Of a stretch of 64,000 bases of DNA, positions 26,615 through 36,000 are shown piece by piece. The translations under genes were made by a program, and so were the position numbers. Within the stretch, counting starts at the first letter, position 1. Every line of letters starts with the position of its first letter. Under the pieces are notes generated by a model. That model was not told the origin of the DNA. It saw nothing but the letters and a program-made list of their open reading frames with translations, and did not search any database. The stretch is from contig JBGQBO010000007.1 of assembly GCA_041494885.1 (NCBI GenBank), forward strand, positions 1 through 64,000. Reading direction: 5' to 3'. The stretch is from JAIQFV01 sp041494885 (lineage in GTDB: Bacteria; Acidobacteriota; Terriglobia; JAIQFV01).

Positions 26615-26824
26615 ATGGCTGATTTCGTGTACAAGCAAATTGAGTTGACCGGAACTTCGAAGACCAACATAGAGGATGCAATCCAAAATGCGATCGCCAA
26701 AGCGGCAAAGACGATTCATCACATACAATGGTTCCAGGTCATTGAAGTCCGAGGCAGCGTCGAGGCGAATAAGGTTGGCTATTGGCAGGTTATCATGAAG
26801 GTCGGATTCAAGCTGGAGGACTGA
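26615..26824 (+). CDS. Dodecin family flavin-binding protein
   Basis: The 69-residue protein has normal family length and pattern: YKQIELTGTSKTNIEDAIQN, the aromatic flavin-stacking tryptophan in IQWFQVIEVRG and the last strand GYWQVIMKVGFKLE. Dodecins assemble into hollow dodecamers that store FMN/riboflavin or CoA. GGAGG precedes the ATG at 26615. The gene stands alone. Confidence 0.95.
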   Translation: MADFVYKQIELTGTSKTNIEDAIQNAIAKAAKTIHHIQWFQVIEVRGSVEANKVGYWQVIMKVGFKLED

Positions 26825-27195
26825 ACTGAGAGGAAGATTCCAGAGCGCCATCAGGCGGATCGGAGCCCGGTTCGCCTTTAAAGCTCCTTTCGTCGGTCCC
26901 GATTGGATTTGATTACTGCAACCACCCTTGCAAATCCATTTTCGACCAACGGTTCAAGTTTGGCCAGTCCGATGGGGAACCCATTGGGCTCCGATTCATC
27001 CGCGCATGCTATCCCTCCCAACGCCCAAGGTGCACTCGCAATTCTTTAATTTCGAAAATCCGGGTAAACGCGAACCCTTTCGTGCAAAAGAATATTCGGC
27101 ACCCGCCATCGAATAAGGATCCCGCGCATCTGTTAACACATCGCGGCCCCACTCCGTCTTACACGTCTGGAGGCTGTCCGTGAACAGGCTTTAAT
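26825..27195. other. Intergenic spacer
   Basis: I see no gene between dodecin and the ECF sigma factor. A promoter for the sigma operon is expected here, but I cannot define one. Confidence 0.4.
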
Positions 27196-27780
27196 GTGGA
27201 AACAATCCTTGAACTTCAAAACGGGATCAGGCAACATCGGTTTGTGTCCACCCCATCTGTGATTGAGATTTCAGACGATGCGACCTTGGCCCGCGCCGCC
27301 CGCGAGGGGAATCGTGTTGCCTTCGGCCGTCTGTACGACCGGTATTCGCGGATGGTCCACGGGATTCTCCTGGCAAGAATCCCGCGCCCGGAAGTGGACG
27401 ATCTGGTGCAGGACGTTTTTCTGACCGCCTTGAGACAGATCCACACCCTTCGGGATTCGGCTGCCTTCGGCGGCTGGCTCGCCATGATCACCCGCAATCG
27501 TGCCAATGATTATCATCGTAGCGCTCAACAGATCACTGAACTGACCGATGATCTCCCCGGGGCAAGCTCGCCGGAATCAGAGGCCGTTTTGGTCCTCGAG
27601 AAGATCCGTTCCATGCCGGAGGCCTATCGCGAAACCCTGATCCTTCGCCTGGTTGAGGGAATGACGGGTCCGGAAATCGCTGAACGTACGGGCCTGACGG
27701 CTGCTTCGGTTCGGGTCAATCTGCACCGCGGGATGAAGCAGCTTCGTGAAAAGCTCGAAAGGAGGAAGGTTCATGAGTGA
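27196..27780 (+). CDS. ECF RNA polymerase sigma factor
   Basis: The 194-residue protein has region 2 (FGRLYDRYSRMVHGILLARI, VDDLVQDVFLTALRQIHTLR, FGGWLAMITRNRANDYHR) and region 4 (MPEAYRETLILRLVEGMTGPEIAERTGLTAAS, NLHRGMKQLREKL), with all core motifs intact. The start is GTG at 27196. The 3' end overlaps the FecR-like gene by eight bases, so the two are translationally coupled, a sigma/anti-sigma arrangement. Confidence 0.92.
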   Translation: METILELQNGIRQHRFVSTPSVIEISDDATLARAAREGNRVAFGRLYDRYSRMVHGILLARIPRPEVDDLVQDVFLTALRQIHTLRDSAAFGGWLAMITRNRANDYHRSAQQITELTDDLPGASSPESEAVLVLEKIRSMPEAYRETLILRLVEGMTGPEIAERTGLTAASVRVNLHRGMKQLREKLERRKVHE

Positions 27781-28795
27781 CGATTATCTCTGGGACCGTT
27801 CAGGCAAACCGGATCCCGAAGTGCAGCGCTTAGAGCACCTCCTCGGGCAGCTCCGATCTGACCGTCCCGCGCCGGAAATCAATACATCTCAGGCGCCAAC
27901 GCGTCCAACCCGATTCGGCCTGCTCTGGCGCCCCTTGGCGACCATCGCAGCAATGATGCTGGTGGTCGCGGGCGTGTGGGCCGTGCAGCAACGTTTCAAG
28001 CCCAGCTGGGAAGTGGCCAGCCTCGAGGGAGCGCCGAAAATCGGATCCACTCGCATGGGAGAAGCGGGCCGTCTGGTCGTGGGCCAGTGGCTGGAAACAG
28101 ACGCAGGTTCGCGCGCCATACTCAGTATCGGTAAGATCGGTCAGGTGGAGATTGAACCCAATACGCGCGTTCGCTTGCTGAAGGCGCGCCCGACCGAGCA
28201 CCGCATTGCACTGGCCCGCGGGACCATGCACGCCACCATTTGGGCGCCGCCGAGGCTCTTCTTCGTGGAGACGCCTTCGGCCACTGCCGTGGATCTGGGT
28301 TGCGCCTATACACTGACGGTCGATGACGCGGGCGCCGGCCTGCTGCATGTGACACACGGTTGGGTCGCGTTTGATTTTCACGGCCATGAGTCCTTCGCTC
28401 CTGAGGGCGCGCTCTGCGCAACGCGGCCCGGCGTTGGCCCCGGGACTCCCTACTTCGAGGATAGTTCCACACCCTTTCAACGTGCCCTCACCCGATTTGA
28501 CTTTGGCCAATTGGACACTCCGGACCTGGAGTTGGCGCTGGACACTATTCTCTCCGAAGCAAGAACCCGGGATGATTTGACTCTCTGGCATCTGATCTCG
28601 CGCGTCGACGGGAAGGAGCGCGGCTTGGTTTATGATCGGATGGCCACCCTTGTTCCTCCCCCGCAAGGCGTCACCCGCGAGGGTATTCTGCGGCTCGATC
28701 AGCACATGATGGACCTGTGGTGGGATCGGCTTGGGCTGGGCGATGCGCAGTGGTGGCGATTGTGGAAAGGCAAGTGGCCGGGAAAGGGAAAGTGA
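27773..28795 (+). CDS. FecR-domain transmembrane protein, probable anti-sigma factor
   Basis: The 340-residue protein has a cytoplasmic N-terminus (~1-55), one helix (PLATIAAMMLVVAGVWAVQQ) and a periplasmic FecR-like domain: GRLVVGQWLETDAGSRAILS, VEIEPNTRVRLL, then MHATIWAPPRLFFVETPSATAVDLGCAYTL split into the usual strands. The C-terminal part ends in Trp-rich MDLWWDRLGLGDAQWWRLW. FecR proteins relay outer signals to a cognate ECF factor. No TonB receptor is adjacent. I chose ATG 27773, preceded by GGAGGAAGG, rather than an upstream ATG at 27746. Confidence 0.88.
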   Translation: MSDDYLWDRSGKPDPEVQRLEHLLGQLRSDRPAPEINTSQAPTRPTRFGLLWRPLATIAAMMLVVAGVWAVQQRFKPSWEVASLEGAPKIGSTRMGEAGRLVVGQWLETDAGSRAILSIGKIGQVEIEPNTRVRLLKARPTEHRIALARGTMHATIWAPPRLFFVETPSATAVDLGCAYTLTVDDAGAGLLHVTHGWVAFDFHGHESFAPEGALCATRPGVGPGTPYFEDSSTPFQRALTRFDFGQLDTPDLELALDTILSEARTRDDLTLWHLISRVDGKERGLVYDRMATLVPPPQGVTREGILRLDQHMMDLWWDRLGLGDAQWWRLWKGKWPGKGK

Positions 28796-29141
28796 TTATA
28801 GCGGCCCCGTAGAGTGCGACGGGCCACCCCGACTTGCTTGTCCTTACTCGCCTCGCCTGCTGTCGGGCGCGATCTCCTGTGAAGGATACCAGCCTGTTTG
28901 GTTATCATCAATCGTACTGATCCCGCCTTCACAAAGAGATCTCCACGTTCTTCTGCCCCTCCATCAATGAAAGATTGACGCTTCGCGTTAACACCTATCC
29001 CAACCCCGCCGTCTTTCCAGTAGACAAACAAACTCTGAAAGTAAAAAAGAAGGGACAGACATCAACTTTAAAAGACTATCGAAGTCTATGAGAGTAAGGT
29101 GTCGGTCCCTAATTTTCCAAACCACCTTGGAGGTGAACACC
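28796..29141. other. Intergenic spacer
   Basis: I see no convincing gene or hairpin. Only the ribosome site GGAGGTGA at 29129-29136, for the next gene, is clear. Confidence 0.4.
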
Positions 29142-29831
29142 ATGACCTTGAAATTACATCGTTCCATTTTGCTGAGTCTAATTCTCGCCGCCACTTCGAT
29201 CGCGTGGGCGCAAACGGCCTGGGCGGGTCCGCCCTTGGTCTGCTGGCCCTTTGATATCGGAAATGCGAAATCCCTGCCGTGGGGAGGGAGCGGTTGGCAC
29301 GCCACCAATCCCGACTACGACATCCATCGACTCGTCGACGATACCCTGGCGCTCCTCTCTGCGGATGTGCCCGTTCTTGTTCGGATGGAGACCTTGCGTC
29401 GCGCAACCGTCTATGCGATGAAAGACCCGAAGATCGGCAACCAACTCTACTCCCGCCTCTCGGCCCGTACGCAGGACCCACGGCTGAAGGGCAGTTCGGA
29501 GGCACTCGCCCTCTTTGACGCAGGCTACCTGGCGGAAAGTTACAAACAAGCGGGCGCTTTCTCTTCAGATCAGAATTTCGCGCGTAGTCTTGACGGCTAC
29601 CCATCGGTTTTGAACGCCATCCGATTACGCGGAAATGATCCTGAGATGGAATTCGCTGCGGCCCTCATCAGCATGCAACCCCAGCGTGGTGATCATCAGG
29701 AACACCTCCAGAAAGCTGTGGCGGGGGCCCCTGACAATTCCTTGCTGGCCCGAAATCTGGTCGGGCATTTCGGAGGTCAGGGGAAAACCCTGGCTGAGCT
29801 GCGCGCGAATGTCCTTTCAGCGAAAAAATAA
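29142..29831 (+). CDS. Exported protein of unknown function
   Basis: The 229-residue protein begins with a signal peptide (LHRSILLSLILAATSIAWAQTAWA) and a short motif PPLVCWPFDIGNAKSLPWGG. A helical body follows with repeat-like helices (ALFDAGYLAESYKQAGAF, AGAPDNSLLARNLVGHF). I do not recognise a named family, although PLVCWPFDIG-type openings recur in exported acidobacterial proteins. ATG 29142 with GGAGGTGA upstream is preferred over 29088. A second small gene follows after 22 bases. Confidence 0.7.
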   Translation: MTLKLHRSILLSLILAATSIAWAQTAWAGPPLVCWPFDIGNAKSLPWGGSGWHATNPDYDIHRLVDDTLALLSADVPVLVRMETLRRATVYAMKDPKIGNQLYSRLSARTQDPRLKGSSEALALFDAGYLAESYKQAGAFSSDQNFARSLDGYPSVLNAIRLRGNDPEMEFAAALISMQPQRGDHQEHLQKAVAGAPDNSLLARNLVGHFGGQGKTLAELRANVLSAKK

Positions 29832-29853
29832 TCCGGCTCAGTCCGGCCCGTTG

Positions 29854-30204
29854 ATGATCAAAGCGCTTTCACCGCTGGGACGCCGGGAAATTCAATACTT
29901 CACTCTTGAATCTGGACGCCGTTATAGTAAAGTGCTGGCAGATCGTAAATTTGAATACTGCCACCAAGGGAAGGCGATGGACTTTATTAAGAGCGGCGAG
30001 ATCAAAACGGGCGATGGCCGGAACCCCAGTCATATCGTGTTACGAGAAGTGAAGAAAGGGACCTACGCCACCCACATCCGGGTGCTGCCCCCGGATGGAG
30101 ACCCCTTTTTTATCCTGGGTCGCTACTTCTTCAAATTGAATGAGGCGGAGACGGATTTCCTGCAGAGGGATTTTGAGCTGAATGGACCGCGCGAAACCAA
30201 ATGA
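29854..30204 (+). CDS. Small protein of unknown function
   Basis: The 116-residue product begins MIKALSPLGRREIQYFTLES and contains GDGRNPSHIVLREVKKGTYA and FFILGRYFFKLNEAETDFLQ. There is no signal peptide or helix. No strong ribosome site is visible at this ATG. An in-frame ATG at 29809 inside the preceding gene is an alternative. It probably belongs to the same operon as the exported protein. Family unknown. Confidence 0.5.
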   Translation: MIKALSPLGRREIQYFTLESGRRYSKVLADRKFEYCHQGKAMDFIKSGEIKTGDGRNPSHIVLREVKKGTYATHIRVLPPDGDPFFILGRYFFKLNEAETDFLQRDFELNGPRETK

Positions 30205-30488
30205 TCTCTAACGGTCGCATCTCTCAGCGGGGAACCGGCCTCCACCGCATGGGCTGAATCCTCCCGTCCAGTGCGCGACTCTTTCCCGGTCTCCCTCGCC
30301 TCGAAGATCTCACACCATCCTGCCTTCACCCCTCTGCGATTCCTCCCTCTCTGAAGCGCAGACAACACTCTCCTGGAGTTGTCGAGTGCTTGATGTTTGC
30401 CACCCGTAGTTCATGAATCTGTTAACAGTCACCGCCGCCACCCCGTCTCCATTTGCGACCAGAGTTCTTGCCGAAGGGAGATGAGTTC

Positions 30489-30998
30489 ATGAAGGCACTA
30501 TTGAAGTGGGCGGGGATCACAATCATCGTTTTCCTTGCAGGTTCCCAATTCATCCGGCCTGCAAAGACCAACCCTCCAATCGATGAGACCAAGACCATGG
30601 AGGCGTACGTTCAAACACCGGACGAGGTCTCATCAATCCTCCGCCGGGCTTGTCAGGATTGCCACTCCAATATGACGCGATGGCCATGGTACAGCAATGC
30701 TGCTCCCGTTTCCTGGTTCGTCATCGACCACGTGAACCACGGCCGAAAGCATTTGAATTTCTCGGATTGGAATCATGCCGACCGCCATGGCCCCGCCCTG
30801 GGAAGCGCTAAGCAACTCGATAAGATATGCAAAGAGGCTTCCAGCGGAGAGATGCCACTGAGCTCCTACCTGCTGCTCCACCGGAATGTATGGCTGTCGC
30901 CTCAAGATGCCAGGGTGATTTGTGTCTGGACGCGGTCGGAACAGGAACGTTTGGCTTCTTTCTTACAAGAGGGTCTGCCGCTCTCGGCAAAGCCCTGA
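30489..30998 (+). CDS. Haem-binding domain (mono-haem cytochrome-like) protein
   Basis: The 169-residue protein has an N-terminal signal anchor (WAGITIIVFLAGSQFIRPA) and a single haem motif CQDCH within ILRRACQDCHSNMTRWPWYS, followed by APVSWFVIDHVNHGRKHLNF. This is the diagnostic pattern of the Haem_bd family. It ends in a helical region with EMPLSSYLLLHRNVWLSPQD. Such proteins are periplasmic, and their electron partners are unknown. AAGGGAG precedes ATG 30489. It is convergent with a membrane protein eight bases away. Confidence 0.88.
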   Translation: MKALLKWAGITIIVFLAGSQFIRPAKTNPPIDETKTMEAYVQTPDEVSSILRRACQDCHSNMTRWPWYSNAAPVSWFVIDHVNHGRKHLNFSDWNHADRHGPALGSAKQLDKICKEASSGEMPLSSYLLLHRNVWLSPQDARVICVWTRSEQERLASFLQEGLPLSAKP

Positions 30999-31005
30999 GA
31001 CGCGG

Positions 31006-31482
31006 TCAGGGAATTCCGGAAGGGTTCCCAGGGGCGCGTGATTCCCCACGCCGGGTCATCAACAAAGGGTAGAGAAGGCCGTTGGCAACCGCTACAAGAG
31101 GAAAGATAATCAGCGCATCGAGGATATTGTAGATATAGAACGATTTCGGATGGATGTAATGATTCATGTAAATCGCGCTCACGCTGGCGAAAGAAAGAAC
31201 CATCAGCCCATAGACCTTGAGACTTTTCCCAACAAAACTTCCGCGCAAACTCGGGTGGAGCAGATGAAAAACCCACGTGATGGTTAACCACATTACAAAA
31301 TTGTAGAAGTAGGACGTCGTCCAATCCAGCGTTGAGAAGTGAATGTTAAAACAGGAGGCGTTCCTCTCCATCACGCCGAACATTTTATTGACCACCAGGG
31401 GAAACTCAATGGGGACACCGACAATATATCGGACGATGTTCAGAACGATGACCAGTGCGACGAATCGCAGGATAATCTTCAT
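31006..31482 (-). CDS. Polytopic membrane protein of unknown function
   Basis: The 158-residue protein has about four helices (IILRFVALVIVLNIVRYIVG, NFVMWLTITWVFHLLHPSL, VYGLMVLSFASVSAIYMNHY, ILDALIIFPLVAVANGLLYP) and a soluble loop NKMFGVMERNASCFNIHFST. I do not recognise the family. I chose ATG 31482, directly before the first helix. The frame stays open upstream to 31578, but that extension is Arg/Gly-rich and unlike a membrane protein. Confidence 0.6.
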   Translation of the reverse strand: MKIILRFVALVIVLNIVRYIVGVPIEFPLVVNKMFGVMERNASCFNIHFSTLDWTTSYFYNFVMWLTITWVFHLLHPSLRGSFVGKSLKVYGLMVLSFASVSAIYMNHYIHPKSFYIYNILDALIIFPLVAVANGLLYPLLMTRRGESRAPGNPSGIP

Positions 31483-31660
31483 GTCAATATCCTCGACACC
31501 CACGTGAGTGTCCCAAGTGTTGCGCCGCCATCGGATCTGAATTCGGCAAGACTGCCCAAGGCCAGCGACTCCCGGCACACTTCACGGCGACTGGAAACAG
31601 GCGACTCTCCTCTCTGCTCCGGGACAGGTCCAACTAACCCCGGATTGCGGTCGAGGAGAA

Positions 31661-32035
31661 TCATGAAGATGAACTGGAGGATTCTACGCCGATCCGGATG
31701 TCGTTCGCGAGGATTCTGTCTACTAACGAATTGGCAGTTTCTTCGAATTCATCGAATACTTCCGGCAAGTAAAGCCATTTCCTCAGAACGGGATGGACCC
31801 GCAAGCCGTTGAATTCCTGAAGCAAGGATCGATGGTGGGCCTTGGCGGTGGGAACCAGAATGCCTCGCCAGGGCTCACTCCCTCCCGAGGTCAGGGCCAA
31901 CACCAGGCGGCCATGAAGGTAACAGGCCTCGCTACCAAACATCCGCTTCTGGAAAAAAGAAGATTGGTCACACAACGCGTCAATGACCCACTGGTAGCGG
32001 TGTCTCTTGCGAGATTGGGGTCGTCCCGTCTTCAC
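31661..32035 (-). CDS. Conserved protein with TfoX-like features
   Basis: The 124-residue product reads QWVIDALCDQSSFFQKRMFG, SEACYLHGRLVLALTSGGSE, PWRGILVPTAKAHHRSLL and HPVLRKWLYLPEVFDEFEET. The MFG followed by a strand and a ligand-binding-like loop recalls TfoX/YjbR N-terminal folds. It belongs to a conserved group without known function. I chose GTG 32035, with AGAGG upstream, because the longer frame runs back into the deaminase gene. It lies 40 bases after that gene on the same strand. Confidence 0.6.
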   Translation of the reverse strand: MKTGRPQSRKRHRYQWVIDALCDQSSFFQKRMFGSEACYLHGRLVLALTSGGSEPWRGILVPTAKAHHRSLLQEFNGLRVHPVLRKWLYLPEVFDEFEETANSLVDRILANDIRIGVESSSSSS

Positions 32036-32075
32036 TTCTAGTACCTCTTTGTGGCCAACAGATTCTAGCCCAAAC

Positions 32076-32531
32076 CTACCCTTCGCCAATGTCCTCGTTC
32101 CAGATTTCCGGATGGGCGGCGATGTAATCTGCCAGCAATCGAATGCACTCTGTGGAATTGACATCAATTACCTCAACACCGTTTTGTTGCAGCCAGCCCG
32201 CCCCTCCAGTGAAATTCACTGACTCACCCACCACTACGGCACCGATTTTGAACTGGTATACCAATCCGCTGCAATACCAGCAGGGTGCCAGGGTCGTCAC
32301 CATGATCTTGTCGCGGTAACTGCGTTGGCGACCTGATTTGCGGAAAGCATCAGTCTCGGCATGGACGGATGGATCGCCGTCCTGCACGCGTCGATTGTGG
32401 CCCCGTCCGAGAAGATTTCCCTCATAGTCAAATAAAGCGGCGCCAATGGGGATGCCCCCTTCGATCAACCCTTGCCGCGCTTCTTCAATGGCAGGCTTCA
32501 GCATTGAAAAATAATCAAGACTCTCTCTCAT
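32076..32531 (-). CDS. Cytosine/guanine deaminase-type nucleoside deaminase
   Basis: The 151-residue protein carries the zinc deaminase signature HAETDAF (His ligand and proton-shuttling Glu) and PCWYCSGL (two Cys ligands). IPIGAALFDYEGNLLGRGHN precedes it and GVEVIDVNSTECIRLLADYI forms the C-terminal helices. The proline-rich GDPSVHAET and C-terminal features resemble yeast-type cytosine deaminase more than tRNA adenosine deaminase TadA, so a salvage role is likely. ATG 32531 is preferred over 32546. Confidence 0.88.
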   Translation of the reverse strand: MRESLDYFSMLKPAIEEARQGLIEGGIPIGAALFDYEGNLLGRGHNRRVQDGDPSVHAETDAFRKSGRQRSYRDKIMVTTLAPCWYCSGLVYQFKIGAVVVGESVNFTGGAGWLQQNGVEVIDVNSTECIRLLADYIAAHPEIWNEDIGEG

Positions 32532-33016
32532 GAATTGCCCTTTCAATCACCCAGGTTTATCCCGCACAACCCATCTGATTGCAGCCCAAAACGCCCCATG
32601 CCTTGAATAGTATGGCTTGATTGAGTCGATCCCGCAAGAAAAGTGCCAATGCAAGAAACATTGGATCCAGTATTGGGCAGTTGCCGTATCAAACGTCATG
32701 AGAAATAGCGACAACATTGCAGCACTCAAGATCGCAAGCATGGCAAAATTCTTGCGGGTGCGGCGTCACCCTCATCTCTTCTACTCAAGAATAGCCTCCA
32801 CGGAGATGGCGCTCAGCCGCAGCCAAGACCGCAATTTGGTGGAGATCGTATTCAGATCCACAAGCTGCGCAATTTCTCATCAAACCTTAATGTTATCGCA
32901 GGTGTGCTCTTCAGAAGGGCTGCGCAACCCATGATTTCGTAGACTTTCCCCATGAAAAGTTTTATTCTGGAGACGCTCGCCGCAGGAATGTCCTGCTTCT
33001 TCCTTTGGGGCACTTT
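32532..33016. other. Intergenic spacer upstream of the PEP-synthase-like gene
   Basis: I see no convincing gene. A 20-residue signal-like ORF at 32952 overlaps the next gene in another frame and is probably chance. Confidence 0.4.
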
Positions 33017-36000
33017 ATGGACACAGTCAAAGGCCCCACCCAAGAACTACCCCAGTCCCGCGTTCCTGTCGACCTATCGGAACCGCGCCATGAGACGGAT
33101 CAGATCTCTGCACTCATCGATTCGATTGCATCCCAGTTTGACTTTGCCATGGATCGGGCAGACCGAGTTGAAGCCGACTGCATGCAACTTCGGCAAGCCA
33201 TGGATGCATGTGCGCCCTCATCCAAACAAAAATATCTCGCTCGGCTCCTTCCCCTGCTAGGCAAAAAAACCGGTGCAATGCCTTCTGCTGTCTTTTCTCT
33301 CCTCGAAGAATCGGCTGCCACCGGGGGCGATCCCTGGGCCCTGATTGCAGGGATGCTCCTCGCGCAGGACAGGAATCTCTCCTTTCGCGCACTCGAACTG
33401 GCAGTGCAGAGCGCTCAATCGGGATTGCTCCCCACCGGCCTGCCCGTCCTCCAGTTCTTTGCTGAGCAGGTCGAACGCGAAGGATCCCCCTTCGCAGATC
33501 CGCCAACACTGCGCCGGATTGCAGCTCTATTGAGGGAATGTGGTTTTTCGACGCACGATGGTCGTGATCCGGTGTTGACCTTATACTTGACCGACAAAGA
33601 AACCAAGGTTCGCCTTTTGGCAGCCCGACTCTTGGATCTGGATGACCATCCGGCCTCCCTACAGTTGGCCAAAAGGCTCTTGGGTTCGGAGTCGTACGCC
33701 TTCCTCAGGCCCTACCTGGATTACACCCGAGCGAGCCACCTGGATCTTCTCCACCTGGTCGCACCGTGCGGCCTCCCGCCCACGCTCCTCGCATCCTTCC
33801 GCATTGCCGAAGAACTCTGTGGCGAGGCCTTGCTTAAGACCGTTATCGCAGAACTGGGATGGTCGCATGTGAATCTTGGAATCGAGGTTTCGGAGTGTAT
33901 TGGAATTAGCATTGGCGGAAGCTTTCCCCTGATTGTGTCTCCTGCAGAGGCCCCCTTGTTTGAGACGAGCCCAGAGGCTCGCCGATCGTTGGAATGTTTT
34001 CTGATCGTTGCCCACGGCGGGTTGCCGGCAGAAAAACGGAAACCAAGCGGCGATGATCTCGTGGCGCGATTCCGATCTTACAACCTCCTCCATGCCGAGG
34101 CCCTGGCGGACATCCTCGATGTGGCGCCTCTCACGCGAGAGAAGGTCCGCCGCATCCTGAGCCGGATGGATCAGATCGTGGAGGATTTCATCGTGCTGTT
34201 CAGTTTGTACACACCGGAGACCACGATCCTTTCCGGACTTTACCAGGAGCTCAAGAACCGAGTCGTCTCGGAATTGGAGAAGGAGACCTCTGAGCTTCAG
34301 CTCTCGGCGGAGCTCACCCGCCTGGTGCAGATGTTCCAGGATCCACGCTCTCTAGGTGCAGTCAAAACACTCCATGGCCTGAAGCGATACCTGCATCAGA
34401 GAGGACTGGAGTTGGGGATCCGCCTGGTTGAGACCGGGGGAGCGACGAACCGAACGGTGGACCTGGTGGTCACGTCTCGCCGCCGCGTATTGCGTTCGAT
34501 GAAAAAAATCCGTTACGTGGACTTTGAGCCTGAGACCGAAGCGGCCCGAGGAACCAGCACCCTGACGTATCCGGTAGCTGTGCTTGCCCGGGCATTTGGC
34601 CGACAACTTCTCCACGGCCAGGACAAGTTTCCAAGCGTCAGAATCTTCTGTTACGGGAACGAGGTTCACTACTACCTGTCTTTCGCAAACCATCCCGCGT
34701 TCTTGCGAATCGACTACTCCCCTCCTTTGCAGGGAGGAATGATTGACCTCCAGTACTACGGGGTCAGTAAGTACGAGTTGTCCGCTCACCCCAATCCCAG
34801 CCTGGATGCTATAGGTCTCTTCTTCCGCCGTTTGGAGTTCGATGTCCAGATCGAGAATACTCATATACACGCTCGCTACGACAAGGAGCGCGCTCTGGAT
34901 TTAGGAACCCTGTGCGAGAAGGCGGAGGCCCTGCTCGCTTTGACCTCTTACCTGATGGACGTGGACTGGGTCATTGGCAACCTGAGTTTGAACGCCGAGG
35001 CGCGACAGAAAGTCGCAGAAGCGTGGGCCGAGAAGCTTGCATCATGGGGTGTGCTTCCCCTGGATCAACTCCTGACAAGGGATCGGCTGGGAATCCTCGC
35101 GGCGGTTGAAACCGGTCCCGCAGGAGAACGTGAGATTGCATGGCCGGGAGTAGGTTCTTATTGCGACCGGTTCAACACCACGACCTGGGCCGAGTTCTTG
35201 CTCCCTCTAAAGACACGCTTGGACAAGCTTGGCCAAGGCCTGATTCGCCTTGGGGCAGAAGAAAGTCAACGGTCCTGGGGCCAAATCGGGATCGAGCGCG
35301 CATTGCTCCGTCCACTCCGCGATGCCATGGTCCGTCGAGAGCTTGCGGCCACGCGCGAGGGTCCCTGTCGAACCCCACAGGAATTATTCCGCCGGGAACA
35401 CGTTGCGGAGAAATTTGCCGAGATCCTCGACTCGGTGGACGAAACCATCTTCACTTGCGCGATACTTGCGAGCCTGGTGGCCCCGCTCGAACGCTCCCTG
35501 CGCTTTGAGACCACGGGCACGGTCAATGGCTATGAGGTTCAGAGAGCGCGCATTGCACTCCGCGGGGAAAACCTTTCCCTTTACGTGCTTCGCGATCGAA
35601 GTGGAATCGCGCGACTGGCCCTCTTCGCACGCGGCGAGACATTATTCCTCTCCCGGGAGACCGAGCAGGCCCCTTGGCACTCCAATGCGAATACCAGCGC
35701 GACGGAGCTGGCCGCTTTGCTCCGGTGTAACAATTATACGGTGTCGCCCATGGGAGATTCATTCCCCACCGGGCCGCCCGACGCGCACGCGATTCGTGAG
35801 TCCTTCCAAAGGGAAAACGGTGTGAGGCGACCGCCTTCACAATCTGGAGAACGGATTGTCGCCGGGGTCAAGGCATCGCCCGGACGCGCTGTTGGAACCG
35901 CCCTGTTCGGAACGGGCGGCCGCTCCCCCAAAGACTTTGTGGGGGCAGTGATGGTGGCCCCCTTTGTGCGGCCGGAGGAGAGCACCTTTCTCTTTCATTC

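Noticed and set aside
32617..32934. 105-residue ORF before the giant PPDK-like gene
   Set aside because: No ribosome site, no recognisable motif and low plausibility of composition.
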